Origin: Peristeroidobacter soli
GTDB taxonomy: Bacteria; Pseudomonadota; Gammaproteobacteria; Steroidobacterales; Steroidobacteraceae
Reading direction: 5' to 3'
Assembly (NCBI RefSeq): GCF_004138485.1
Contig: NZ_RYEV01000010.1
Location: forward strand, 62,001-126,000
Length of the DNA: 64,000 nucleotides
How positions within the stretch are numbered: position 1 is the first letter of the stretch; each line of letters starts with the position of its first letter. Of the stretch, positions 43,263 through 50,780 are shown in pieces. Under the pieces are notes generated by a model that was not told the DNA's origin, did not search any database, and worked only from the letters and a program-made list of their open reading frames with translations. The position numbers and the translations under genes are program-made.

Positions 43263-43560
43263 CGATCCGTTCCCCCTTGCGAAGTCCCACCCTGTTATCG
43301 GGTGTGGTCTGGAGCCTAATTACACCGCGCCGCGGAGCGCGTCAATACTCGTACAATTTATTGGGTGATATTTTCCGCGCGCGCTCGAAATCTTTCGAAA
43401 TGTGACCTGGCGCGCGACGATACATGTTTTCAGGAATACAAGCCACTTCATTACTGAAATCCAGTACGGCCGCCCGATCGAGACTTGGATTCGACCCGCC
43501 CTGCATGCCGCATCGAGCGTTGCGGTAACCGGTGGCAGTCAATCATCTACAATGAGAAGC
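43263..43560. promoter_or_regulatory. Divergent control region between the hemicellulose locus and its IclR-type regulator gene
   Basis: 298 bp without a gene, AT-richer than its surroundings. It holds a 14-bp palindrome (43385-43398) and the upstream sequences of both the disrupted receptor (minus) and the regulator (plus). This is where promoters for the minus-strand locus would be expected unless the deletion created new ones nearer to the esterase gene. Confidence 0.5.
43385..43398. promoter_or_regulatory. Candidate operator palindrome
   Basis: TCGAAATCTTTCGA is a perfect inverted repeat (6-bp arms, 2-bp centre) in the region between the divergent genes. IclR-family regulators bind short palindromes of this size near their own genes, so it is a candidate operator; the link is inferred. 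Confidence 0.35.
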
Positions 43561-44334
43561 ATGAATACCCCTCAAAACAAACAACGTAAGTACAGCGCGC
43601 CTGCCCTCGAGAAGGGCCTGGACATCCTCGAGCTGCTCGCCGCGCGCAGCACGCCTCTGACGATGTCACAAATGGCCACGGAGCTCGGTCGCTCGCTGGG
43701 CGAGCTGTTCCGGATGGTCGAGGCGCTGATACGCCGAGGCTATATCGCTCCGGCCGATGACGGCGAAGGGCTGGAGCTGACCAACAAGTTGTTTGCTCTC
43801 GCACTGGCGCGAGCACCCGCCAGGAACCTTCTCGAGCAGGCGCTACCGGAAATGAGAAAGCTGACCCGTGCGATCGGGCAATCCTGCCATCTCGCGGTCG
43901 CCAGCGAAGAGCAGATGGTGGTCATCGCGCGCATCGAAGCGCCGGGCAACGAAGGCTATTCCGTGCGGGTCGGCAACCGCCGCCCCCTGGTGGCATCCGC
44001 CTCCGGGCTGGTGCTCTATGCGTTTCAACCTCAAACCATTCGTGCGGAATGGCGCGCCCGCCTCGCACGGTCCGTGAGCGGCAAGGCGTGGAAGGCGTTC
44101 GAGGAACGCGCGGCCTCCGCTCGTACCAAAAAACACGTGCGCGCGGACAGTGACGTCACTCGTCACATCGTCGATCTGTCGGCGCCCGTCATGTCGGGCG
44201 ATGAAGTGGCCGCCGCGCTCACCTGCCCTTACATCGAAACGCCGAAGGCGCTGTCTATCAAGGATACGATCGTAGCGATCCGGCGCGCCGCTGCGGAAAT
44301 CTCCACCAGGCTCAGTCAGCCGACGGCGGTCTGA
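43561..44334 (+). CDS. IclR-family transcriptional regulator
   Basis: A 257-residue regulator with an N-terminal winged helix (about 10-75: KYSAPALEKGLDILELLA ... MSQMATELGRSLGELFRMVE) and a C-terminal effector domain (about 90-255: CHLAVASEEQMVVIARIE, VGNRRPLVASASGLVLYAF). Family members usually sense small carboxylates or sugars. It is read away from the hemicellulose locus and is its obvious candidate regulator. Start at 43561 is chosen; an ATG 9 bp earlier is also possible, neither with a strong ribosome binding site. Confidence 0.9.
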   Translation: MNTPQNKQRKYSAPALEKGLDILELLAARSTPLTMSQMATELGRSLGELFRMVEALIRRGYIAPADDGEGLELTNKLFALALARAPARNLLEQALPEMRKLTRAIGQSCHLAVASEEQMVVIARIEAPGNEGYSVRVGNRRPLVASASGLVLYAFQPQTIRAEWRARLARSVSGKAWKAFEERAASARTKKHVRADSDVTRHIVDLSAPVMSGDEVAAALTCPYIETPKALSIKDTIVAIRRAAAEISTRLSQPTAV

Positions 44335-44424
44335 GGTACGCGCTGGCTTTGATATGTGCAAGCGCTTTTATATTTGAGATATAGGCCGCCGACGACCCGG
44401 GTCGCAGCCTGGCCTGACTCCTGC

Positions 44425-45240
44425 TCAGAATCGATAGCCGAAATACAGCGCGTACAGGCTCTGATTCTTGTCCTTGACGATCGAGCTTGCGGTCGCATCG
44501 TCCTGCAGCTGAGCGGCGGTGATGCGTGCGCCGGCGAACCAGGGACCGGTGAACTGATACTGGGCGCCAAACGAGAGTCGTACGACGCTCACGCTGGCCT
44601 CGGGCGTGTACGCGGCGAGCCCCGAGCGCGCGGCCTGCTCATCGGTGATGCCGAAGAACGTCTGCATATAGTCCTCATCCGCCCAGGTGACTCCCGGACC
44701 ACCGGAGAGCGTGAGTCGCGCCGTCGGTCGATAGGAGAACTCGACATCGATGTTCGCCGTCGTCCCCTGCTGTTTATCGGAGACATCCGTCATGGCGCTG
44801 GCCCGCAGCGTCAGCCAGCTCGCGATCCGGTAGCTCGAGAACAGCCCCGCCCGAACCGCCGCGTCGATATCGCCCAACCCTCGCAGGCTCTCATCATCCG
44901 ATTCTTCGCGCGGTTTGGTGGCATCGACGGACACCACCGCGCCCAATCGAAACGACTCGCCTTCGTAGAGATGCGCACCGATGCCGGCAGGTGAGCCTGA
45001 GCCCGGCGCACCGCCCAGGAAGAGACGCTTGTAGCGCACGCTCACGACTGGCAGCCCGCGCGTTTCATATTCATCGCTACCGATGTACTCAGGCAGATTC
45101 GCCACACCGGCACCCAGCGTAATTTCCCACGGTCCTTTCTTCGGCTCCTCCTCCGCGGCGGTGGCGTTGGTTGCACCTGCCAGGGCCAGTGCTGCGCTGG
45201 TGGGCACGAGCCACGGACAGAGTTTGCTTGGCAGTCTCAT
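44425..45240 (-). CDS. mipA: MipA/OmpV-family outer-membrane protein
   Basis: A 271-residue outer-membrane beta-barrel protein with a signal peptide (about 1-28, ending GATNATA). The segments GAGVANLPEYIGSDEYETRG, SVRYKRLFLGG and the C-terminal SLYALYFGYRF are typical of the MipA/OmpV family, known as a murein-synthesis scaffold (MipA) and in some bacteria as a target or partner of peptide-sensing two-component systems. It follows the kinase gene by 58 bp and has its own candidate regulator box at 45285-45304 and an AGAGGA ribosome binding site. Confidence 0.9.
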   Translation of the reverse strand: MRLPSKLCPWLVPTSAALALAGATNATAAEEEPKKGPWEITLGAGVANLPEYIGSDEYETRGLPVVSVRYKRLFLGGAPGSGSPAGIGAHLYEGESFRLGAVVSVDATKPREESDDESLRGLGDIDAAVRAGLFSSYRIASWLTLRASAMTDVSDKQQGTTANIDVEFSYRPTARLTLSGGPGVTWADEDYMQTFFGITDEQAARSGLAAYTPEASVSVVRLSFGAQYQFTGPWFAGARITAAQLQDDATASSIVKDKNQSLYALYFGYRF

Positions 45241-45284
45241 TCGATCCTCTCCAACGGTTGATGTCGGAGATCATCGAGGAGTCG

Positions 45285-45304
45285 GTTTTAATAATGCGTT
45301 AAGG
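45285..45304 (-). promoter_or_regulatory. Candidate PmrA/QseB-type box upstream of mipA
   Basis: On the minus strand CCTTAACGCATTATTAAAAC, two TTAA-centred half-sites 11 bp apart, 45-64 bp upstream of the mipA ATG and overlapping the kinase stop codon. It resembles the CTTAAT-N5-CTTAAT pattern recognised by PmrA/QseB-like regulators and the box upstream of the regulator gene at 47386-47404. Confidence 0.45.
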
Positions 45305-46663
45305 CGGCGCCGGCCGCTCCTCGATCATGGGGAAACGCACGACGATGCCGAAGCCACGCCCCTCGAGGCCCGGGCCCGTCGAAATATCTGCTGCGTGCGA
45401 TCGGGCAATACGCGCTACCAGTGACAGCCCGATGCCACTGCCGCTTTCGGCGCTGCCGGCGACGCGATAGAAGCGATCGAATATTCGTCCCCGGTCTGCC
45501 TCCGGCACCCCCGGACCGTCATCGAGAACTTCCAGCCGCAGCGTGTTGCCTTCTCGAACGCATCGCACGGCGACGTGACCGCCCCGTCCGGCGTAGCGCA
45601 AGGCGTTGTCGAGCACGTTGCTGACCAGAATGCCGATCTCATCCAGATTGCCGCGGACCAGGCCGGGCTCGACGTGTACCGAGATGCTTTGCTCTTTCTG
45701 CGTGGCTGTCATCTCAAAATCCTGGATCAACATCGTGATGATGTCGGCAAGCTCGATCGGTGTTTGAGGATCCGCGGGCCGCTCGATGCGTGCCGAATGA
45801 AGCAGCTGCTGTGACAATCGTGCGCTTCGCTCCGCTCCACGCATCAACTGATCGAGCACCGGCCGAGCATCCTCCAGTGTCCGCGCCCGTCGTGCCACCT
45901 GTGCCTGTCCGAGCAGCACGGCCAACGGCGTGCGCAGTTCATGGGCTGCATCCACGATGAACCGGCGCTCGACGTGCACGGCCTCTTCGAGCCGCGCCAG
46001 CAAACGATTGAACGAATCGACCAGCGGACGCACTTCACTGGGCAGGCCGGCAGCGGGCAGCGGCGTCAGGTCGAGCGCCTCTCGCGAGGTCATTGCCGAT
46101 TGCACCGTCATCACAGGCTGGAACGACCAGCGCACGACCAGCTTCACCGCCAGCCCCACCGCGAGCAGCGCGAGCGAAGAGATGCCAAGCGCGTAGTACA
46201 ACCCGGTTCTGAGCTCCTCGGTCAGTGCGCTCATTGGCTGACCGGCCTGAACCTGCACCTGATTGCTTGCATCCGAGACGGCGTAGACACGCCACTGCTC
46301 GCCCGCCATCTGAAGGGTGGCGAAACCATCGATGAAGTCGGGCTTGAGCGGTGTGGTCGGCGCGCCCCTGCGCCACAGCACCAGCGCCCGACGCTCCTTG
46401 CTCCAGACCTGAATCCATCGCTCGGTTTTTTCCAATCGCCCCGGCGCGCCGCTTCTCAAGCTCAGCGTCGAGCGGCTCGACACCTCGCTGATGTCGCTCG
46501 GCATGGACAGCAGCGCGGTATTGGCGAGTTCTTCGAGACCCCTGTCCATCGTGCCGCTGCTCGCCTGCGCGAACTGCAGATAGAGATAAACGCCAGCGGC
46601 CACCCACGCGCCGATGAAGATGCCGAGCAACGCACTGAACAGGCGACCGCGCAGGGAAGGCAT
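45299..46663 (-). CDS. QseC/PmrB-type sensor histidine kinase
   Basis: A 454-residue membrane kinase. Membrane helices at about 7-30 and 155-178 bracket a periplasmic domain with TALLSMPSDISEV; HAMP-like linker follows. The phosphoacceptor histidine is in VDAAHELRTPLAVLLGQ, the N box LVSNVLDNALRYAG, G1 VLDDGPGVPE, F box IFDRFYR and G2 GSGIGLSLVARI. The start is the ATG at 46663, 1 bp beyond the regulator stop; a longer open frame upstream lies inside the regulator gene and is not used. Confidence 0.92.
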   Translation of the reverse strand: MPSLRGRLFSALLGIFIGAWVAAGVYLYLQFAQASSGTMDRGLEELANTALLSMPSDISEVSSRSTLSLRSGAPGRLEKTERWIQVWSKERRALVLWRRGAPTTPLKPDFIDGFATLQMAGEQWRVYAVSDASNQVQVQAGQPMSALTEELRTGLYYALGISSLALLAVGLAVKLVVRWSFQPVMTVQSAMTSREALDLTPLPAAGLPSEVRPLVDSFNRLLARLEEAVHVERRFIVDAAHELRTPLAVLLGQAQVARRARTLEDARPVLDQLMRGAERSARLSQQLLHSARIERPADPQTPIELADIITMLIQDFEMTATQKEQSISVHVEPGLVRGNLDEIGILVSNVLDNALRYAGRGGHVAVRCVREGNTLRLEVLDDGPGVPEADRGRIFDRFYRVAGSAESGSGIGLSLVARIARSHAADISTGPGLEGRGFGIVVRFPMIEERPAPP

Positions 46664-46664
46664 G

Positions 46665-47336
46665 TCAGCGTTCCGCACCGAGACGATAGCCGTAGCCATG
46701 CACGGTCTCGATGAGACTGTCGCCGAGCTTGCGGCGCAGCTGGTGGATATAGACGGCGATCGTGTTGCTCTCGATGGTGGTCGAGCCGCCATAGATCAGA
46801 TCTTCCAGGTGACTGCGCGGCACGACGCGCCCCTGGCGCTCCATCAATGCCAGCAGCGTGCGGAATTCGTGCATGCTCAGGCGCACGTGCTGATCGCCAC
46901 GCATGACGATGCGACGTACCGGGTCCACCGAAATGTTTTGATAGTGAAGTACCGGCGCAACCTGCCCGTTCGCCCGCCGCAGGACGGCCCGCAATCGCGC
47001 GAGCAGTTCTTCGACCTGAAAAGGCTTGACCAGGTAGTCGTCGGCGCCAGCATCGAGGCCACGAATGCGATCACCGAGTTGGTCACGCGCGGTGATGATC
47101 AAGGCGGGCGTGGCATCGTAGCGCGCGCGCATGCCACTCAACACGTCCAGGCCGGAGCCGCAGGGAAGGCCCAGGTCGAGCAGTACCGCCGCGTACCCGT
47201 GATCGATCAGGGCCGTCTGAGCGGCGCGCCCATCGCGGGCCACATCCACGTGCCACGAGTCTTGTTGAAGCGCGGCCGCGATGACGTCGCACAGCATGCG
47301 ATCGTCTTCAACCAGGAGAATGTTCGGCAATCCCAT
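46665..47336 (-). CDS. QseB/PmrA-type OmpR-family response regulator
   Basis: A 223-residue regulator. The receiver domain has LVEDDRMLCDV, the phosphoacceptor Asp in AAVLLDLGLPCGSG, LIITARDQ and VKPFQVEEL; the winged-helix domain carries TTIESNTIAVYIHQLRRKLG and ends VHGYGYRLGAER. It heads the regulator-kinase-mipA group. A TTAAGG direct-repeat box and a 17-bp inverted repeat lie in the 83-bp space upstream, suggesting autoregulation. Confidence 0.93.
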   Translation of the reverse strand: MGLPNILLVEDDRMLCDVIAAALQQDSWHVDVARDGRAAQTALIDHGYAAVLLDLGLPCGSGLDVLSGMRARYDATPALIITARDQLGDRIRGLDAGADDYLVKPFQVEELLARLRAVLRRANGQVAPVLHYQNISVDPVRRIVMRGDQHVRLSMHEFRTLLALMERQGRVVPRSHLEDLIYGGSTTIESNTIAVYIHQLRRKLGDSLIETVHGYGYRLGAER

Positions 47337-47353
47337 GATTCACTCGGGCGAAA

Positions 47354-47370
47354 GTCCGATGATATCGGAC
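47354..47370. promoter_or_regulatory. Inverted repeat upstream of the response-regulator gene
   Basis: GTCCGAT and ATCGGAC (7-bp arms) flank a 3-nt GAT centre, 18-34 bp upstream of the regulator ATG. It may be an operator or the foot of a leader hairpin; unassigned. Confidence 0.35.
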
Positions 47371-47385
47371 ACGATCCGCCGAGTT

Positions 47386-47404
47386 GTTAAGGAATTCATT
47401 AAGG
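47386..47404 (-). promoter_or_regulatory. Candidate PmrA/QseB-type box upstream of the response-regulator gene
   Basis: On the minus strand CCTTAATGAATTCCTTAAC, two CCTTAA half-sites 12 bp apart, 50-68 bp upstream of the regulator ATG and 16 bp after the kynA stop. Its first 12 bases match the mipA-upstream box at 10 of 12 positions. Confidence 0.45.
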
Positions 47405-47419
47405 GCGCGGCACCCTCGT

Positions 47420-48277
47420 TTACATCGACGTCCGAATCGTCCACAGCTCTGGAAAGAACCGCAGCTCCAGCGCCTTGTTCAAATACGACACCCCGCCCGT
47501 GCCACCGGTGCCGCGCTTGTAACCAATGATCCGCTCGACCGTCTTCATGTGACTGAAGCGCCAGAGTTGGAACTTGTGGTCGAGATCCACCAGCTTCTCC
47601 GCGAGGTCGTACAGGTCCCAGTTGTCCTCGACGCTGTGATACACGGCGAGCCATGCCGCGGCGACTTGTTTGCTCGGCTGATAGGGCTGTGACCAGTCGC
47701 GATCCAGATATTCCTCCGGAATCTCGAATCCGCGCCGGCTCAACAAGCGCAGCGTTTCGTCGTAGATGCTCGGGCTCTGTAACGAGCGCTGCAGCTCCTC
47801 ATACACTTTCGGGTCGCGACGATGCACCTCGATGGTGTCGGCGTTCTTGTTGCCGATGATGAACTCCAGCATCCGGTACTGCACCGACTGGAATCCCGAG
47901 GCGCGGCCGAGCTGATTGCGAAACAGCGAATATTCCGCCGGCGTCATGGTCGCAAGCACATCCCACGACTGCACCAGCTGCTGCTGAATGCGCGATACGC
48001 GCGCCAGCATCTTGAACGACGGCCCCAGATCGTCGCGACGAATGTGCTCGCGGGCGGCGGTGAGCTCGTGCAGGCAGAGCTTCATCCACAGCTCCGAGGC
48101 CTGGTGGATGATGATGAACAGCATCTCGTCGTGTTCGAACGAGACCGGGCGCTGCGCGCTGAGGATCTGATTCAGGCCGAGGTATTCGCCATAACTCTGG
48201 GATTCGCCGAGGTCCCAATGAACCTGTTCATCGGACAAATCGACCGGGCGGCGCGTAGGAGGATCGGAACTGGACAT
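47420..48277 (-). CDS. kynA: Tryptophan 2,3-dioxygenase
   Basis: A heme enzyme that opens the indole ring of tryptophan to N-formylkynurenine. The 285-residue protein has SYGEYLGLNQILSAQ, EMLFIIIHQASELWMKL, SGFQSVQYRMLEF and the heme/substrate segment FSHMKTVERIIGYKRGTGG. The start at 48277 (MSSSDPP) matches the family length; a longer frame begins at 48337 but the extra residues look unrelated. No other kynurenine-pathway genes are in the window. Confidence 0.93.
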   Translation of the reverse strand: MSSSDPPTRRPVDLSDEQVHWDLGESQSYGEYLGLNQILSAQRPVSFEHDEMLFIIIHQASELWMKLCLHELTAAREHIRRDDLGPSFKMLARVSRIQQQLVQSWDVLATMTPAEYSLFRNQLGRASGFQSVQYRMLEFIIGNKNADTIEVHRRDPKVYEELQRSLQSPSIYDETLRLLSRRGFEIPEEYLDRDWSQPYQPSKQVAAAWLAVYHSVEDNWDLYDLAEKLVDLDHKFQLWRFSHMKTVERIIGYKRGTGGTGGVSYLNKALELRFFPELWTIRTSM

Positions 48278-48373
48278 GATGGGAGCGAAACCTGAATGGA
48301 TGAACGGCAGGTTCCGCGCGGGGCGCGGCGCTGTCAACCCCGGACGGTCCCGGTATACCTGCGTCCCTTCGCG

Positions 48374-49111
48374 CTACTCGAACATCCAGCCCGGCACCGA
48401 CTGCCAGCCCTTCAGCAGCTCCCGATCCAGCCGGCGGTAATCCGGCTCGTGGTGCTCCACCAGGGCCCAGAACCGGTTGGAGTGATTCATGTGGCGCGTG
48501 TGACAGAGCTCGTGCACGAACAGGTAATGCACCACCGCGGGTTCGAGGAACATCAGGCAGACGTTGAGACTGATGGTGCCGGTCGCGGAGCAACTGCCCC
48601 AGCGCGTACGCTGGCGGCGGATTTGTATACGGCTGAAACCCAGGCCCAGCTCGCGGGCGACGACTTTGAGCTGCTGGCCGAACTCATCGTAGGCCAGGTC
48701 GGCGAGCCACTGACGCAAGGCCGAGGCGATCGCCGCCTCGTCATGAATCGGTCCGAAGATCCGCAGCACGCCGTCTTCGAACAATTGTGGCCGGATGGAG
48801 GTGGAGCGCGTGGCCTGATACTCGACTTTGAAGCTGCGTCCGATCGCCGGCACGTGAATGTCGGTCGGCGGACCCGAAGTGATCGGCGCGCCGACGGCGC
48901 TCAGATCTTCGACGCGACGGGAGATCCATTGCCTGTGCGTGCCCACGAATCGTTGCACGGTAATGGGCGGCACGCCCGGCGGCACCACGACTTCGACGCG
49001 GCCGCCCGGATACACACGCACCGACATGCGCCGCGCACGCCGACTGACGCGCACGGTCCAACGCTCCGAAGTAGAGTCCCGTGACTCGAACAACTGCAAT
49101 TGAGCGGACAT
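48374..49111 (-). CDS. YgjP-type (DUF45) M48-like metallopeptidase
   Basis: A 245-residue protein of the YgjP/WLM/SprT-like metallopeptidase group. The zinc motif is HELCH in FVHELCHTRHMNHSNRFW, with the downstream glutamate region HHEPDYRRL. A conserved RWGSCS motif (QRTRWGSCSATG) precedes it. The start at 49111 avoids overlap with the gene ending at 49137. Cellular role unknown; E. coli YgjP is described as a UTP-related phosphohydrolase/metallopeptidase, not certain here. Confidence 0.85.
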   Translation of the reverse strand: MSAQLQLFESRDSTSERWTVRVSRRARRMSVRVYPGGRVEVVVPPGVPPITVQRFVGTHRQWISRRVEDLSAVGAPITSGPPTDIHVPAIGRSFKVEYQATRSTSIRPQLFEDGVLRIFGPIHDEAAIASALRQWLADLAYDEFGQQLKVVARELGLGFSRIQIRRQRTRWGSCSATGTISLNVCLMFLEPAVVHYLFVHELCHTRHMNHSNRFWALVEHHEPDYRRLDRELLKGWQSVPGWMFE

Positions 49112-49136
49112 GAATCGGGGAACGACAGTAACCAGC

Positions 49137-49907
49137 TCAGCGGGGGCGATTGGCCGCAGTCTGCAACAGCTTTTGCGCCTGTCGGTAGTCTGGCGCAAGC
49201 ACCAGCGCTCTTTCCAGCACATCGCGGGCTGCGACCATCTCGCCGCGCTTCAGGTAACTTTCACCCAGCAACGTCAGTGCCTCGGCATGCCCCCAATCGG
49301 GCTTGCCAGGCTGCGAGGGCGGCGCTGCTTCGAACTTGGCAACCACCGCGCGCCAGCGCTCGATCGCCGCCGGATCGCCCTCGGCATCGGGCGAGCACAA
49401 GGCATTGATGAACAGCACGCGGGGATTCTCCGCGCCCAGTGTCATGGCAGTGCGCATGGATTTACTACGCGTACATGCCGTCGAGGACTGTTTCGGCGAT
49501 CCGGGCTGATATGTGTCACACGCGGCTTCGATGGCGTAGATCTCGGCCATGCGTGGATCCTTCGAGATGGCATCGCGCGCATGCTGAACGCACTGCCTCG
49601 CCGCCTTGCTCACGCTCGATTTGGCGACCGACAGGCTACGTTCGCCCAGCAGCTGCGCGAGTTTCCAGTCGCCATAGGCGAGCTGATATGACTTGACGGC
49701 CGCGAGGCCCGGCTCGACCTCCAAGCCGCCGAGCTCGGTGATGGTTTCTTCCAGGGCGCGGCTGTCGCCGGTGAAGAAGGCAAACTGCAGTCGCGCCACC
49801 AGATCGTCGAACTCGGCGGTCGAGCCGGCGCTCGCCGACGCGCACACCGCCAGCAACAGCGGCAGCAGGATCCGACCCGGTCGAGGTGCCCATGCACTAC
49901 AATTCAT
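49137..49907 (-). CDS. Secreted TPR-like protein of unknown function
   Basis: A 256-residue protein with a signal peptide (about 1-27, ending CASASAGS) and helical repeats. The clearest TPR-like unit is near the C-terminus: ALTLLGESYLKRGEMVAARD, ERALVLAPDYRQAQKLL. Three to four cysteines in the middle (RQCVQHA, EAACDTYQP, SSTACTR, NALCSPD) could form disulfides. The start at 49907 is preferred; an upstream ATG-like codon at 49925 is also possible. It is divergent from tatD, 30 bp between starts. Confidence 0.65.
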   Translation of the reverse strand: MNCSAWAPRPGRILLPLLLAVCASASAGSTAEFDDLVARLQFAFFTGDSRALEETITELGGLEVEPGLAAVKSYQLAYGDWKLAQLLGERSLSVAKSSVSKAARQCVQHARDAISKDPRMAEIYAIEAACDTYQPGSPKQSSTACTRSKSMRTAMTLGAENPRVLFINALCSPDAEGDPAAIERWRAVVAKFEAAPPSQPGKPDWGHAEALTLLGESYLKRGEMVAARDVLERALVLAPDYRQAQKLLQTAANRPR

Positions 49908-49937
49908 GGCTCTGGAAGATAGCACAAGACATTGAAA

Positions 49938-50780
49938 ATGACGGTTGATCCGGTTCGACTTTCGACCACGTCACCTGCTGCCCCGACGCTGCTGGACATC
50001 GGCATCAATCTGGCTCACGACAGCTTCGATCAGGATCGCGACGCTGTCATTCAGCGCGCGGCCGATGCGGGTGTGACTCGCATGCTGATCACGGGCAGCT
50101 CGCTTGCGAGCACGCACACCGCGATCGCCCTGGTGCAAAAGCATCCGGCGCAGATGCGCTGTACGGCGGGTGTCCATCCGCATCACGCCGTCGAGCTCGA
50201 CGCCGCGCAATTGCGGGCGTTCGATGAGCTCGCGCGTCGGAATGAAGTGGTTGCGGTGGGCGAATGCGGGCTGGATTACTTTCGCAACTTCTCGCCGCAT
50301 GAGGCGCAGATCCAGGCGTTCGAAGCGCAGCTGGAGCTGGCCGCGGGCGTCGGCAAGCCGGTTTTTCTGCATCAACGCGATGCCCATCAGGATTTCATGA
50401 GGGTCATGGGCAAGCATCGCGCGCAACTGAGCGGCGGCGTCGCGCATTGTTTTACGGCGGGTCTGGATGAGGCTCGCGCCTATCTCGATCTCGACCTGTA
50501 CATCGGCATCACCGGCTGGATCTGCGATGAGCGACGCGGCCATCACCTGCGCGAGGTGGTCCGTCACATTCCGGCCGATCGTCTGCTGATCGAAACCGAC
50601 GCGCCCTATCTGTTGCCGCGTGATTTGCAGCCCAAACCGCAAAGCCGTCGCAACGAGCCCATGTATCTTCCGCACGTACTGGCGGCGATCGCGCAGGCGC
50701 GCGGCGACTCGGTGGCGGCTTTGGCTGAGATCACCACCGCCAATGCGTTACGCTTGTTCAATTGGGAGACGTTGGAATGA
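49938..50780 (+). CDS. tatD: TatD-family metal-dependent DNase
   Basis: A 280-residue TIM-barrel hydrolase closely like E. coli TatD, a 3'-5' exonuclease/DNase acting in DNA repair and oxidative stress. Metal-site motifs are LLDIGINLAHDSF, AGVHPHHAVE, VGECGLDYFRNFS, FLHQRDAHQDF, HCFTAGLDEA and IETDAPYLLPRDL. The ATG at 49938 is used; the TTG two codons earlier is unlikely. The stop overlaps the start of the M20 peptidase gene by ATGA. Confidence 0.93.
   Translation: MTVDPVRLSTTSPAAPTLLDIGINLAHDSFDQDRDAVIQRAADAGVTRMLITGSSLASTHTAIALVQKHPAQMRCTAGVHPHHAVELDAAQLRAFDELARRNEVVAVGECGLDYFRNFSPHEAQIQAFEAQLELAAGVGKPVFLHQRDAHQDFMRVMGKHRAQLSGGVAHCFTAGLDEARAYLDLDLYIGITGWICDERRGHHLREVVRHIPADRLLIETDAPYLLPRDLQPKPQSRRNEPMYLPHVLAAIAQARGDSVAALAEITTANALRLFNWETLE

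Noticed and set aside
46664-46792. Longer start for the histidine kinase at 46792
   Set aside because: The extra 43 residues overlap the response-regulator gene, have no membrane or sensor features, and the ATG at 46663 directly follows the regulator stop.
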